Of a stretch of 64,000 nt of DNA, positions 47,348-59,351 are shown piece by piece (position 1 is the stretch's first letter; the number at the start of each line of letters is the position of its first letter). A program made the position numbers and the translations under genes. The stretch lies in the NCBI GenBank assembly GCA_963682055.1, contig OY821748.1:1431001-1495000 (forward strand), given 5' to 3'. Source of the stretch: Primula veris (Eukaryota > Streptophyta > Magnoliopsida > Ericales > Primulaceae). The notes beneath the pieces were generated by a model. That model was not told where the DNA came from and made no database searches. It saw only the letters and a program-made list of their open reading frames with translations.

Positions 47348-50300
47348 ATGGTCGGTACCTTGAAGGGAGATTGGGGTGATGATGAGGTGTCTTCAATTGC
47401 CGACAAAGGAGAGCTCCGTCATGTCGATTACGACGACGACAATTCCGTTTTCTCTTACAATCCATCAGCTGAGGGACCTGTTGTCATTTCCGTACCTTTC
47501 CCATTTGTCAACAATAAGACTCAATCAGTACTCTTAGGAGATTTTGTAAACGACAAAATCACGATCACAAACACCACAAATGAACCGGTCGACTTATGGA
47601 AGGTTGAAATTTACGATTCAGACCCTAAGGATTCGTTCACCGTCTCTCTTATGGAGCCACCAAATGAAAATTCCGACGAAGAATATATTAACGGATTTTA
47701 CGAGTCATTTTGCTTAGAAGATAGGGTTTTACAACCCAACCAAATGTTATCAGTCTATTTAATTTGTAAACCTAAAGGAACCGGCTTGCATAAAACTGCT
47801 GTTCATTTTGATGTGGATGGTAATGTGATCGAACGGTTGGTGTTTATAATGGTGGATGATAAGATTTCGAGGTCGTTGGTGTCGAAAAAACCGTATCGTA
47901 GAGATAGAAAGAAGAAGCAGTTGGTTGTAGATAATTCCGCGATAGATACGTATGTACCAACCAGGCGACCTGCTAGAGATTTGAAAAAATCTGGATTCAA
48001 ATGTCGGCTCAATTCATATCCGATCCGCAAAGAAGTGAGAGAAGCGTTGAATGCTAAACAAATGCCTGACGGTATAGCGGACGGGTTGACTAAAGAAAGT
48101 TACAACATTTTCTTCAGTACATTGCTGAACATGGAAGAAATAACCCTTGAGGTACTCTTCTGGATAATAGGAAAAATTAGGCATCGTTTTTTAACACAAC
48201 TAGTTTTTGTTGAACATAACTTGTAGTATTACTTCATTGGTGAATTTTGTTTTGCCAAAATGTCATGTTCCATACACTACTTTTATGATCATAAAGGAGA
48301 TTAGTGATAAAATGTTGTTTGGTTACATCTTATATGTATCAAAGGTTTTTTTTGTTAAGGTGGAAAGATAAACTCTTAAGTACGGAGTAATCTTAACAAG
48401 TGTTATATGTATCTTGGTTTCATCTTCTAGGTACAAAAGTGCTTTTTGTTAGTCAAGGTGGAAAAATATACTCTTATGTACGGAGTAATATCAGGTGTCA
48501 TCTTTTTTCGGTCCAATTTTTCTGAATCTAATATAATATCGCACTTTGTAGTTACAGGTCGTAACTCATAGCAACAACTTTGACCAGAATTGACTTTTGT
48601 TTGACCTTTTTAAAAACAATTATTTTTTTATAAATTCTAAAACTTGGTAGTAAGAGTAAGAAAAAAGTATAAAATCAATAAAATTTGTTGAAAAAATGAT
48701 TATAAAATATTAAACTGAGTTTTAAAATTACAAAATGGGTTTTACAAATTAAAAACTCAGTTTTATAATTTTAACTATTTTTTTAACAATTTGCCAATTT
48801 CTCACAAAACACATTTACCTTAAAGTAAACAGTATTCTAAGATGTACTTTTACAACTTCACTAAACAAGCCCACTATCTTATGTTTGCATTAATATTGAT
48901 GAGTTATTTACAGGAAGAAATGAGGAGTTATGACATGGAATGTGTCTCCTTTGGGAGAAAGGGTCGGTTTTTGACCCTTGAGGTACCTGGACTTGCCGAG
49001 AAAAGGCCTTCCCTTGTTTTTGGAGACTTTGTTTTTGCCAAACTTTCGTCTGTTGATATAAATGATCAAACTCGTCCATATCAGGTCATTTTCTACTTAT
49101 TTTGCTGTAATTGTGTGAATGTACTTGTTTTCATTGACAGACTCGTTTTGTTTATTATTCAGGAAGAAATGACGGGTTATGACATTTTTTTCATTTTGTT
49201 TTTAGAGAAGATAAGAAAAAAAAGTTAGTATTTATATGTTTTTTTAAGCGTGTGAGTCAAAACACACCCATAAATAATTGTGATGTGCATATTACACAAT
49301 TCCTCCATATCAGGTCCTTTTCCACTTCTCTATAATGTTCTATTGTGCGTAGTACTTGGTTTCGTTGGCAAATTGTTATAAATTGGTTTTAGGTGAAAAA
49401 ATAGGCGAGGAAAAGAAATTAATACTTGTATGCGTTTATAAGAGAGTGGATCTAAGGACCATTTTTCAGTTTTGAACTTTACTATTAAGTTTAACGAAAT
49501 GCTGTTTACCCTACTATTTTAGACCACCTGCTACTTTACATACAACCTGCTAATTCTTTATGCCCAGTCCCAAAATCGTAACTCAGAAGTACAAGTCGCA
49601 ACTCCAAAGTATATATTGACTTTTTTTTGCCACAATCAAGTTTTTTTTTTTTAAATTAAAATTAAATATTAAATAGAAAACTGAGTTTTACAAATTCAAA
49701 AGTCATTTTTTTATTTCTTTGACTTTTCTTTTGCCTTTTTGACTCTTTTTTTTTTTTTTTTACGTTTTTTGGAAAATCCGAAAATAGTTAATTTTTTTTT
49801 ATAAATTATAAACTGAGTTTTATAAGTTTTAAAACTAAGTTTTACATTTTTAGAAATTTAAATTTGCATTTTTAGTGACTTTTTTTTTATATTTTTTATA
49901 ATGTTCTAAATTTTCTATAAAAGTCAAAAGACAAAAAAAATCCTTAAAAAATCCTGAAACTTTCAAAAAAACGAGTTTCTTATTTGTAAAATTATGATTT
50001 TTTAACTTGTGAACTCGGTTAGTTTATTAATATTTCTTTTTACAATTTCTAATCTTTCAAAAGAAGCATAACAAGGTCAAAAAAGTTCTTGAAATTTTTA
50101 AAAAATTCACCATTTAATTTGTAAATTTCACTTTTCTATTTTGTTATATCTTCTTTTTTTCAAAAACAATCAACATCATAATGTGGAGTTACGACGCAAC
50201 CGACGCTCTCGATCGGAGAGAGTTATCCTTAAAACATTTTTAGGCGGTGTAAAATGGCAGGTCATATCATTGCTCTATTTAAAGCTATAAAAACAGGTGC

Positions 50301-53300
50301 AATTTTTTTATGTAATATATTGTGGCATTGGCTATTGTTCTGTTTCGAAACTTTTACATATTTTCGTCTATCCCAATACCCCATTGTAAAATTTAAACAC
50401 AAAAAGTGTGTATGAGCCCACACTCAATTAAGTCGTAGCACCAAACTAATCTGTCACATTCTGTATCTATATATAGTAGTTGACAATCTCAGATATTTGT
50501 TAGTTGTTATTACAATTACTGTGTACAGGGTTTTATCCACCGAGTTGAGGCCGAAGAAGTCCATTTGCAGTTTGAAGAAAACTTTCACTATTGCTATGCA
50601 TCTTCTAATCTTTACAATGTCCAATTTAATTACAACCGAGTAAGCATGAGGAGGTTGTATCAAGCAATAAAAGAAACTGATCAGCTAGAGACAGAATTTC
50701 TCTTCCCTCACGATTCACCATATAAAAGAAAAATAAGACCAACCCAACTTGGACCCTTATCAGATACTCTAAACGAAGAACAACAACTTTCGATTAAGAT
50801 GATTTGCGGGTGTAGAGGTGGGCCCCCTTATGTAATTCATGGGCCTCCTGGTACGGGAAAAACGGTAACTATCGTAGAGGCAGTTATGCAGCTATATACA
50901 CAGAGAAGGGATTCTAGGATCCTCCTTTGTGCACCTTCTAATAGTGCTGCAGATAATATCCTAGAAATACTATTGGAGAAACTTGGCAAAACTGAAAATG
51001 TTTGTGATATACTGAGACTCAACGCATCTACTAGACATCTAGAGGATATCAAACCGGAATTTCTTCGTTTTTGCTCCATTGAAGACTCTGGCTTTACTTG
51101 TCCAATGAAAAGGGAGTTATTCCAATTTCGAATTATTATTTCGACGTACATGACTTCATTCTATCTCTACGCAGAAGGATTAAGGTCAGGCCACTTCTCT
51201 CATATCTTTTTGGACGAGGCGGGACAGGCCTCGGAACCCGAGACCATGGTTCCTTTGTCGCATCTTTGTACACGTGGCACAGTTGTTGTTCTTGCTGGGG
51301 ACCCTTGTCAACTCGGTCCTGTGGTTCACTCCAAAAACGCCGAAAACTATGGCCTTTCGTTGTCAATTTTAGCAAGGCTTTTCGAGTACGATTGTTATTA
51401 CGACGGAAATGAAAATTATGTAACTAAATTAGTACGTAACTATAGGTGTCACCCAGAGATCTTGTTTCTCCCTTCGCAATTGTTTTACGGAGATGAATTA
51501 ATTGCTATGAGAAAAGAGGATGTTTCATTAATGAAATGGGCGGATCTTTTGCCGAATAAAGACTTTCCGGTCCTTTTCATGGGTATACAAGGATGTGATG
51601 AGAGAGAAGGTAATAACCCTTCTTGGTTTAATCGAATCGAGGTGAGTAAAGTGGTGGAAATTGTAAGGAAATTGATCGAGGAGAAGGGCTTAAATGGGGA
51701 AGATATAGGGGTTATAACACCTTATAGGCAACAAGTGATGAAAATTCGTGATATACTTGAAAGTTTGGGTTGTTTGGGGGTTAAGGTGGGGAGTGTTGAG
51801 CAGTTTCAAGGCCAAGAAAGACCAGTGATAATTGTATCGACTGTTAGATCGACGATAAAGCATAATGAATTTGATAAAATTCATTATTTGGGCTTTTTGA
51901 GTAATTCAAGAAGGTTTAATGTGGCCATCACTCGTGCAAGGTCGTTGTTGATTATAATTGGGAACCCACATATCATCGGCAAGGTAATCCCCTTATTTTT
52001 TTGGTTTCTAGTAACATCTCAAAAATAAATGGCAAAAGGAGAAGTTTTTAAATTAGTTGCTACACCTTGGCTGAAGCTTACCTTTGGTTATATGATATTT
52101 GTTAGCTAAGTAAAAACTAAAAACAAATAGAACTGGTTTATCATATTAACTATTAAGTTGGATGATGTTGGGATATTGATATTGTGATGCCCTTATTGGG
52201 CTTAAGAATGAGCAGATATTCTAAAATGGCATGTCAAAATGGACGAAACAAATATAACTCATTAGGCTATTTACAAAATATACTCAGAATAATACAAAAA
52301 AAGTAATGGGAAATCTCTCCATCGTTTTTCGTTTAGAGTTTAGACTATAATTACTAGCAATCTCAGAGGCTGGGATAGGCCTGTATCTTGGAATGGTTCA
52401 CCTGTTTTACTTGTTTAGCATAAAAAATTAAAATGAACTTCTTTTGTAGCAGTGAACTATAAAATCTTAATCTGATTCCAGCATCATTTCACTGCTACAA
52501 CCATGAAATTATTTGTATGTCCCTTCTCCTTTGGTTATGAGTATTTCAACGATATCGTCCAGATACTGGCATTCTTCGAAGTTACTAAAAGGTTGGTAGG
52601 CTCATTTTCATCAATGAAGGGCCTGTGGTTGGAGCTTTTAAGCAAATAAGCTGGATTTCTGTAGTCTGAGAAAGAAGCTAGGTTTATGTACTTCAAATTT
52701 TCTATCTTCTTCAGGCGAAAATCCAGACTAGTTCGGCTTTATTAGCTAGGCAACCAATTGCAGTCCAGTTTGTAAGCAAAAAAATGGAGCTTAGAAGCTG
52801 CAAACTCATAGGCCCGTACCTTTCTGAATACTAAGCTAGTACAAGTTTTTAAAATTTGCCGTACTTAATAATAATAATTTCACCTTATCTTAGGCCAAAA
52901 TGAATCATCTGGAGTGTTGTTATTTCGGTCCACGGTCTGTGTAACATTACATGCTATTATAAGTGGGACTCACGAATCTTACATCATTTGAATCTACGTT
53001 TTTCTTTGGCTATACATTTGGCAGGACAAATACTGGAATTTGCTCCTGTGGCGTTGTGTGGATAACAATTCTTACCAAGGTTGTCCCCTCCCTGAAAGAG
53101 AAAGATTTGTCGAAGAATTCCCCACACAAGAAGATGGTCAATGGGGTTATGGAGGACAGGAATATCAAGACAATACACAGTGGACTAATGATTTGCCTTA
53201 CGACAAGAATATTCCACAGGGCTCTAATGACATAGAGTGGGGTGATTTGACTCAAGATAATAATATGCCACAGGGCAGTAACAACGTTGAATGGGGGGAT

Positions 53301-53498
53301 GCGCCTTACAACAAGGATATTCCACAGGGCTCTAACGAGTGGGGTGATTTACCTCATGATAATAATTGGCCACAGGGCTGTAGCAACAATGAATGGGGAG
53401 ATTTGCCTATAGAGAAGGAAATTCCAAAGGGCAATGACGACATTGGACCGAGTCAAGTACAGTTCAGCGAGTTTGATGATGGTGTTCCCTGGGTATAA
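47348..53498 (+). CDS. SDE3: SDE3-like RNA helicase (MOV10 family, SF1) with WG-rich tail
   Basis: SDE3 acts in post-transcriptional gene silencing and antiviral RNA silencing together with RDR6 and AGO proteins. Coding exons 47348-48151, 48914-49084, 50529-51983 and 53025-53498, all GT-AG and in phase, 967 residues (Arabidopsis about 1000). The N-terminal region ([39 protein letters not shown]) and the [17 protein letters not shown] block match SDE3. Helicase core in exon 3: Walker A GPPGTGKT (430-437), [18 protein letters not shown] (554 on), [50 protein letters not shown]. All motifs are intact. The last exon starts [15 protein letters not shown] and ends in repeats with EWGD and PQGSN, about five WG dipeptides, which resemble an AGO hook. 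Another WG lies at residues 9-10. In Arabidopsis SDE3 neighbours CVP2. Very firm. Confidence 0.95.
48340..48495. repeat. Short tandem duplication in SDE3 intron 1
   Basis: Two copies of a roughly 110-bp unit with TTTTTGTTA-GTC-AAGGTGGAAA, ATACTCTTA-GTACGGAGTAAT. Non-coding. Confidence 0.6.
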
Positions 53499-53903
53499 AA
53501 TAATTTTAGGTAATTTAGTGATATTTTTTCTGCCATGACTGGGTTTTTTAAACGAAGCAGATGGTGGTTGGCCAGGTTTTTTTTATCAATTGATGTGCTA
53601 TAGAAATGTTGTGTACCTTTTTCGGGTTCAGTATCCTTCGTTTGCATAATGCTTTCCGTTTGTTTGTTAAGAAACCTTCATCTATTAAATTTTATAAGCA
53701 GTAAACATTTCCATACTTCAATTTTTTCTTCTGTTTTTGTCAAAGTTTAATTAGCTTATTTTCTCAAGTGACTGCTTTGAAATTTCTATATGGAAAATTT
53801 CCAGAATTTGATTTTTACTTCGCAAGTCTCTCTGGTTTCATGTGACAGTTTGAGCAGACCTCCTACTTGAAGTGCCAATATGTCGCTCTGATCAGTAAAT
53901 ATT
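53499..53903 (+). other. 3' flank of the SDE3-like gene
   Basis: Likely 3' UTR followed by spacer up to a MITE. No other feature seen. Confidence 0.5.
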
Positions 53904-54140
53904 TACTCCCTCCGTTCCTATTTAATTGTCCACTACGAAACTACGTGCAATTTTGACCGGCCAAGAACATGTATCAAAATTGTCGGAATGAAAATTTTCC
54001 AAAATTGATCATATAGTTCAAATGTTAAATTTTATGATTAGATTTTAAAAAAATTCATTTCGATAATTTTGATACAAATTATAAGCCGGTCAAAATTGCA
54101 TAATTTCACAGTGGGCAATTAAATAAGAACGGAGGGAGTA
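53904..54140. mobile_element. Stowaway-like MITE, best-preserved copy 5
   Basis: About 237 bp with perfect family ends, TACTCCCTCCGTTCC on the left and GAACGGAGGGAGTA on the right, including the TA border. The inside is a long imperfect palindrome (CACTACGAAACTACGTGC / complement). This is the reference copy for the other five in the window. Confidence 0.9.
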
Positions 54141-54597
54141 TATATTATGTTTGTCGTTTAGTAAATGATTTTATTTTTTTGGACGAGCAAAATGCAATAT
54201 TTAAGTAGCAAATGTACGGTCTTGTTTACTCATAACCCTGCACACTAACCAGTAAGCTCCTGTTCAGTTGTTCATTTTATCATTGTTTAATTTCTAAACT
54301 TCCAATATAGTAATTAACATTATTTCAAACTGGGTTCTAAGTTCTAACTCTTAACAATTGTCGTACCACACAATTATTACAATATAAAGGCATGCTTTTA
54401 TTTTTGGCATGGGACCAATTTTTTGTTTGTAAAACAGACTTCATATTGTTAAGAAGAACAAAACAAAATGTGCTTCCATGGAAATTTCGAAATGGACCAT
54501 GAACCATGGCTACAGCTCTATTAAGCTTGCTCTTATAAAGAAGATACACATTCAAACTATATTTATAATATAGTTTATTCCATACAGGCATCCATAG

Positions 54598-55872
54598 TTA
54601 AAAAGCTAAAACTGGAAAGAGTAGTACTAAAAACATAGAATTCATGGTCTTGTGCCCACTTGACAATTCACATTTACTCGTAAACAATCTCGAGTTTGTC
54701 GGGGAGTTGTTGCTTAGTAATGGCCCCTTTTGTAGCAATGTGGAATTGACAACAGATGTTGAGTTTAACTGAACATTTTCTGGCTGAGGACGTGATGGTG
54801 GCGATTGGAGCAAAATAGAATTTTCCGGTGAAAGTAGTACTTGAAGATCTGGATCGGATGCTTGTGAGTGGAGTAGACTAGGAACTAAAACTGCAAATAA
54901 AATAAAATTAGTTCTAAAATAATGAAGATGATTTAAATTAACCAGTGAAGCAAGTACTAACGGGTGTAGCATAGACCAAGCTATACTGTAATGGCGACTC
55001 AAAAGAACGCGACACTAGCAAATGCTGTTGGAAAGATCTGAAAATGTTAACAGTATAACATATTTGCTTTGTTTACTTGTATTTTATGAATACATAAATA
55101 TATATATATATTTCCCTGGTTGAGATGCAAAGCTAATGGTAACTTTTTTATTTAGAGCACTGGCAATATATATAGTAAAAGAGATAGAAAATAAGTTTTT
55201 ATTTATTTATTTATAGAAAGTGTCGAAAAAAGTATATACAGTTAAACCTCGATAAATGAATGCTCTTGGGACCAGCAAAAAATATTCGTTTAGTGAATTT
55301 ATTTACTTATCGATAAATGAATATATTATTCATTTATCGATAAATGAATTTTTATTCATTTAGATAGTATTTTTACATTTTTATTTTTTCGTATGATTAT
55401 TTATTTTACATCTAATGTACAAATACGTATATAGACTATGTACATGCATCATGTACTTATAAGATTTTATGTATGGAATACTTAGAGTCTAAATACATGC
55501 AACATGTACTAATAATAATATTCCAGAAGTTGTGTTTGCACTAGAAAAAGTCGCAGATGTGATACATTTTGGTGGAAGGAAAAAACAAACAACTTTAGAC
55601 GCTTTTTTTTGTAAAGAAATGACTTCTTGTATGAACATTGTTGATTGGAAGAAATATTTTTGTTTTTAGTCTAAATATATATATATCTTATGAATTTTAA
55701 TGATTATTCATTTATATTTACATGGGGTCTTTAAGGATTCAAAAAAAATTATTCGTTAATGCATTTAGCGAGGTTATTCATTTAGCCCATTTGCCCAAGT
55801 CGGGACCGGAGAAAATTATTCATTTGGCGAGGTTATTCGTTTATCGGACATTCATTTATCGAGGTTTAACTG

Positions 55873-55929
<57 letters not shown>

Positions 55930-56234
55930 AAATTTTGTTTACCTTGACATTGAGTTAATGGAGGGATTGAGATGTTACAACTCGACTCTTGCAATGACAA
56001 CAGACCCCTCGAAAGAGGACCAGAAGAAGCTAGCAAAGAGCAGATGCAGTGAAAACCGGTTTTGACCGCTTCATTAATTACTACACAACAAGAGTCTAAA
56101 TTTTCCGTGATTTCTACCTCGTTAATGCATTTTCTAAGGTCTAAACCTTGAAAATAACATCTACCTATGATTTCGGTATTTACCAGAGGGGTAAAGCAAA
56201 GAGTAGAAAAGTAAAAACACAAGCCAGTGAACAT
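54598..56234 (-). CDS. GPI-anchored lipid-transfer protein (LTPG-like) 1, with shifted signal-peptide frame
   Basis: Secreted non-specific lipid-transfer-type protein, expected at the outer plasma membrane or cell wall. Two exons: 56234-55943 and 54890-54598, 194 residues, GT-AG, in phase. Exon 1 has the eight-cysteine motif: GRC, RKC, DSCC, FHCIC, SSC, TQC. Exon 2 is a Pro/Ser/Asn linker followed by a hydrophobic tail (TMNSMFLVLLFPVLAF), fitting a GPI-attachment signal. The paralogue at 58327-59351 begins MKTMKLFSF. Here the equivalent ATG (56242, MKLCSLACVFTFLLFALPLW) runs into a stop because one C is missing from a CCCCC run. A second ATG eight bases on (56234, MFTGLCFYFSTLCF) restores the mature frame with a new, still hydrophobic leader. 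The intron contains a pogo-type MITE and a (GT)n run. It may be functional or decaying. Confidence 0.8.
55239..55872. mobile_element. Emigrant/pogo-like Tc1-mariner MITE in an LTPG intron
   Basis: 634 bp with inverted ends CAGTTAAACCTCGATAAA and TTTATCGAGGTTTAACTG flanked by TA at 55237-55238 and 55873-55874. The subterminal GATAAATGAAT phrases repeat inside. The end sequence resembles the CAGTAAAACCTC ends of Emigrant/Lemi-type pogo elements. No transposase frame. It lies near the 5' end of the intron of the minus-strand gene. Confidence 0.85.
55884..55928. repeat. (TG)n microsatellite
   Basis: About 21 uninterrupted TG dinucleotides next to a (TA)n run, abutting the end of the pogo-like MITE and 15 bp from the exon 1 donor of the minus-strand LTPG gene. 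Likely polymorphic. Confidence 0.95.
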
Positions 56235-56242
56235 AGTTTCAT

Positions 56243-58326
56243 TGTTTTGATCAATAAGATTGAAATTATGGTGTATGGTTTCTGTTTAAGTAAATGGTAC
56301 TTCTGAGCATTACTAATACTAAGTATGCATACAATATATATGACTTGTTAAAATGAGGTGGTTTTGTGTGTTTTTCACCTAACTAAATGGAATACTCATA
56401 ATCGTACTGCCATAAACTAATCCTTGTTCTCACTAGAGTCGTCTATCTTAAGTGATTAAAACAGTCGTCGTCACTAATGTACTGCCATAAACTATGAATC
56501 CTCGTAAATCTTTCAAAGTAGTCATAGCAAGTGATGCAAAACTGTAACATATAACGAAAGATAATATCTTTTCGTGATACAGCTAGCGGGTATAGTTTCC
56601 TCCAATGGCTCGGAAGGACATTGAAACTACTAGAATCGTCACTAATTAATCAGGATGCTTTAAAACAAACTTAACTGTAATGGTGAATTACTCCCTTATA
56701 AAAAATAAAAGACGGATAAGAATTTTTAATTTCGGGGTAATATTGTGTTATAGAATCGTTGTGTGTTTTTCAGTTAAGATTCTTTTGTTTGCAAACTATT
56801 TTTGCATTAGTTTTCCGATTAACACATAAGAAAAAACATGGAGAGTGGCGGTTTCTTTTACTCGAGAATTTGTTACTCTAGGTCAGGTCTTTAGTTTTTT
56901 CACTTTGTTGCGATTTTGCTATTTCTGAAGCATTGGACTCGCATGATAGATGGTAAGGTCTCAATTTCCTTTAAATTTGGTCGAATAGTCTTTAGTGAAG
57001 GTAAATTAGAATAATTTTAGAGATTCTTGTTGCTGTTAATTAAGGGGCCAATACTAGTAATAGTTTTGTCAAAAGCAAGAACAATGCCTTATTTATTTGT
57101 CAGGTCACTTATCTTAAAATTTTCTATATCGTTTAGTTTCCAGATTAGTATATCTGTAAACGCAAGTTAGTCATGTGCAAAACATGTGTTTTTTTTAAGA
57201 CAATAAAGTCATTTCAATAAAAAAATTTATTTTTTCTTCAAAACTATTTACTTTTATACATACATAATATACAAGTATTGGATACTAATTGAAAGTAATA
57301 TTTATTTTTTCTTGAATTTTTTTAAGTGGAATCAAGAAGTAATATTTAATTTTTTAAGTGGATACCCTAAACCCTTACAAGTATTTATACATACATATTA
57401 AGTGGAATCAACAAGTAATGTTTCTTTTTTCTTGATTTTTTTTTTTACTAATTGAAAGCAGTTAGTGAAGTATTTACCTAGTCCTTATTTCCTTTCATTT
57501 TTATGCATTCCCTTGTCCACGTTGAGATTAATTGATATTCAATTTTTATTTTTCTTGATTAGGAAGTTCAAGAGATTTCAGAGGTCGAGATTAATCGAGA
57601 AAATTTCACGTTGCATAAGGCAGAGGTTTCTCAACCGGGCAGGAAACGTACTCTTATTGGAAGTTGCAGACGGTCCATCTCGTGGCCTTCGTCACTCTCT
57701 CCTCTCTAAAGTTACAGACGGCTTATTTATATATATGCATGCAGTTTCTTTAATTAGTACCATAATAGTGATTATTACACTGTATTTTAACTATATTTTG
57801 TATCTATTATTTTGGGGTACTACTTATTAGTCTGTTATTTTAACTATATGGGGAAGCCTCATTGCTCATTTCTTAATCAACACGGTTGTTTTAGCAATTG
57901 GTTGGCTCAAATGGATTCAACGTTTTCATGTGACCTTCAGCTAAAAAAAATTGTAACTGTAAATTGGACCGGGGGGTAAATTGTGTTTTTCTTAGCTCTA
58001 ACCAATCAAAATATTATAGGCGCATTTGGTGCCAGGTCACTACACGAAAAAGTGCTTGAAAATAACTTTTCATTGAAAAAATTAACATTGTGGGCTCATG
58101 TGTGACCATGTACAGAAAATTTGGACTTAACGTTAAGCTCTAATTAAACAAGAACTGGCTATAAGTTCTGAGAGTTTTCATACAGCTTGACTGAGAAAAA
58201 AGCAGGAAAAAACAAACACAAGTTTTCTTGTTCCTTTTTTAACTCATTGGATCATGAGTCATGTTGGTCACCTTTATTACATATTCAAAATATTAGTAAT
58301 AAAACTAATTAAGAAATTTTAAAAGT
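56243..58326. other. Spacer between two LTPG genes; possible orphan exon near 57560-57707
   Basis: Upstream of the first LTPG gene, a stretch near 56345-56390 (GAGGTGGTTTTGTGTGTTTTTC) resembles one upstream of the second gene near 59440-59470, so the promoters were duplicated with the genes. At 57563-57709 a frame after a consensus-like acceptor (TTTTCTTGATTAG) encodes about 48 residues ending RRSISWPSSLSPL and a stop. I cannot assign it and it could be a relic terminal exon. The plus-strand frame at 57465-57830 covers it in another reading frame. Confidence 0.35.
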
Positions 58327-59351
58327 TTAGTTCATAAAGGAGCAAAGATATACAATAAGAAAAAGTGTTAACTGCATAGAATCCACGGTCTTGTACCCAC
58401 TCGAAAAACAGTTGGTGCAATACGATACCAAAATAGGTGCAGTATTGTTGAGTACTAATGGCTCCCCTTGTACCATTGTATAATTGACACCGGTTGTTGA
58501 GTTTAACCGAAACTCGGAATTCTCTTGCTGAGGTGGTGATGGCGACACTGGTAAAAGAAAGCTAGTCGGGGTAGAAGCTGGTAGGGACAGAACAGGAATT
58601 TCCGGTGGGAGTAGTACCGGAAGCTCTGAATCGGTTGGGGGTGGGTGGAGCTGGAATGGAATTAAAGCTGCAAAATATAACGATTTTATAGATACATAAA
58701 CATCGAAGAACTTTAAAATATTTCATCTAATGGAGGTGAAGTTATTATAGGAGTAGTATTGTACTAGTTCTTAGTATTAAAAGTTATTTTGGAATATAAA
58801 AAAAAAGGTGCCTCTATAATTTTAGGTAACAGTCTAATAGTAATATTAATGCAAATAGTAAAAGACTTGAGTGCATTTCTTGCGAAAACTGTGTTGTTCT
58901 CCCCAAGAGCAAAAAACTTAGTCGTTTATATATTCAACTTCTTTTATGTGATATATTTCTTTTGATGTTTATTGATACCTTTGATTTTGTAAGTCTATAT
59001 AATGGCGAGGCAACTATCGAAATGTAACGGATCAAATTTACCTTTGCATTGAGCTAACGGGGGAATTGAAATGTTACAATTCGACACTAGTAATGACAAC
59101 GGGCCCGTTAAAATAGGACTAGGGGAAGTTAACAAAGAACAGGCACAGTGAAAACCAGTTTCAACTACTTGATTAATCACCGTGCAACAAGAGTCCAAAT
59201 TTATAGGGTTTTCGACATTACCGAAACATTTTTGCAGATCTAACCCCTGAAAAGAACAGCCTGGCATTACTTGGGTATTTACCAAAGGGGGCAAAATGAA
59301 GAGTAAAAACGTTAATACGTAAGCAAATGAAAATAGTTTCATTGTTTTCAT
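58327..59351 (-). CDS. GPI-anchored lipid-transfer protein (LTPG-like) 2
   Basis: Tandem paralogue of the gene at 54598-56234. Two exons, 59351-59042 and 58667-58327, GT-AG, in phase, 216 residues. The start is the ATG at 59351 (MKTMKLFSFAYVLTFLLFIL), a clean signal peptide; an upstream in-frame ATG at 59468 would add 39 residues before the signal and is unlikely. The eight-cysteine motif is complete: PGC, QKC, DSCC, FHCAC, SNC, AQC. Exon 2 encodes a Pro/Ser/Leu-rich linker with N-glycosylation-type NST/NYT sites and two extra Cys (YCTNC) before a hydrophobic tail (TLFLIVYLCSFMN), which fits a GPI signal. Role inferred from family: binding or export of lipids at the cell surface. Its expected position matches At1g05450/At3g22600-type LTPs beside SDE3 and PBD relatives. 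Confidence 0.87.

Noticed and set aside
55722..55931. Frame ending in a Cys/Val run
   Set aside because: Its tail is the (TG)n microsatellite and its body is the right end of the pogo-like MITE.
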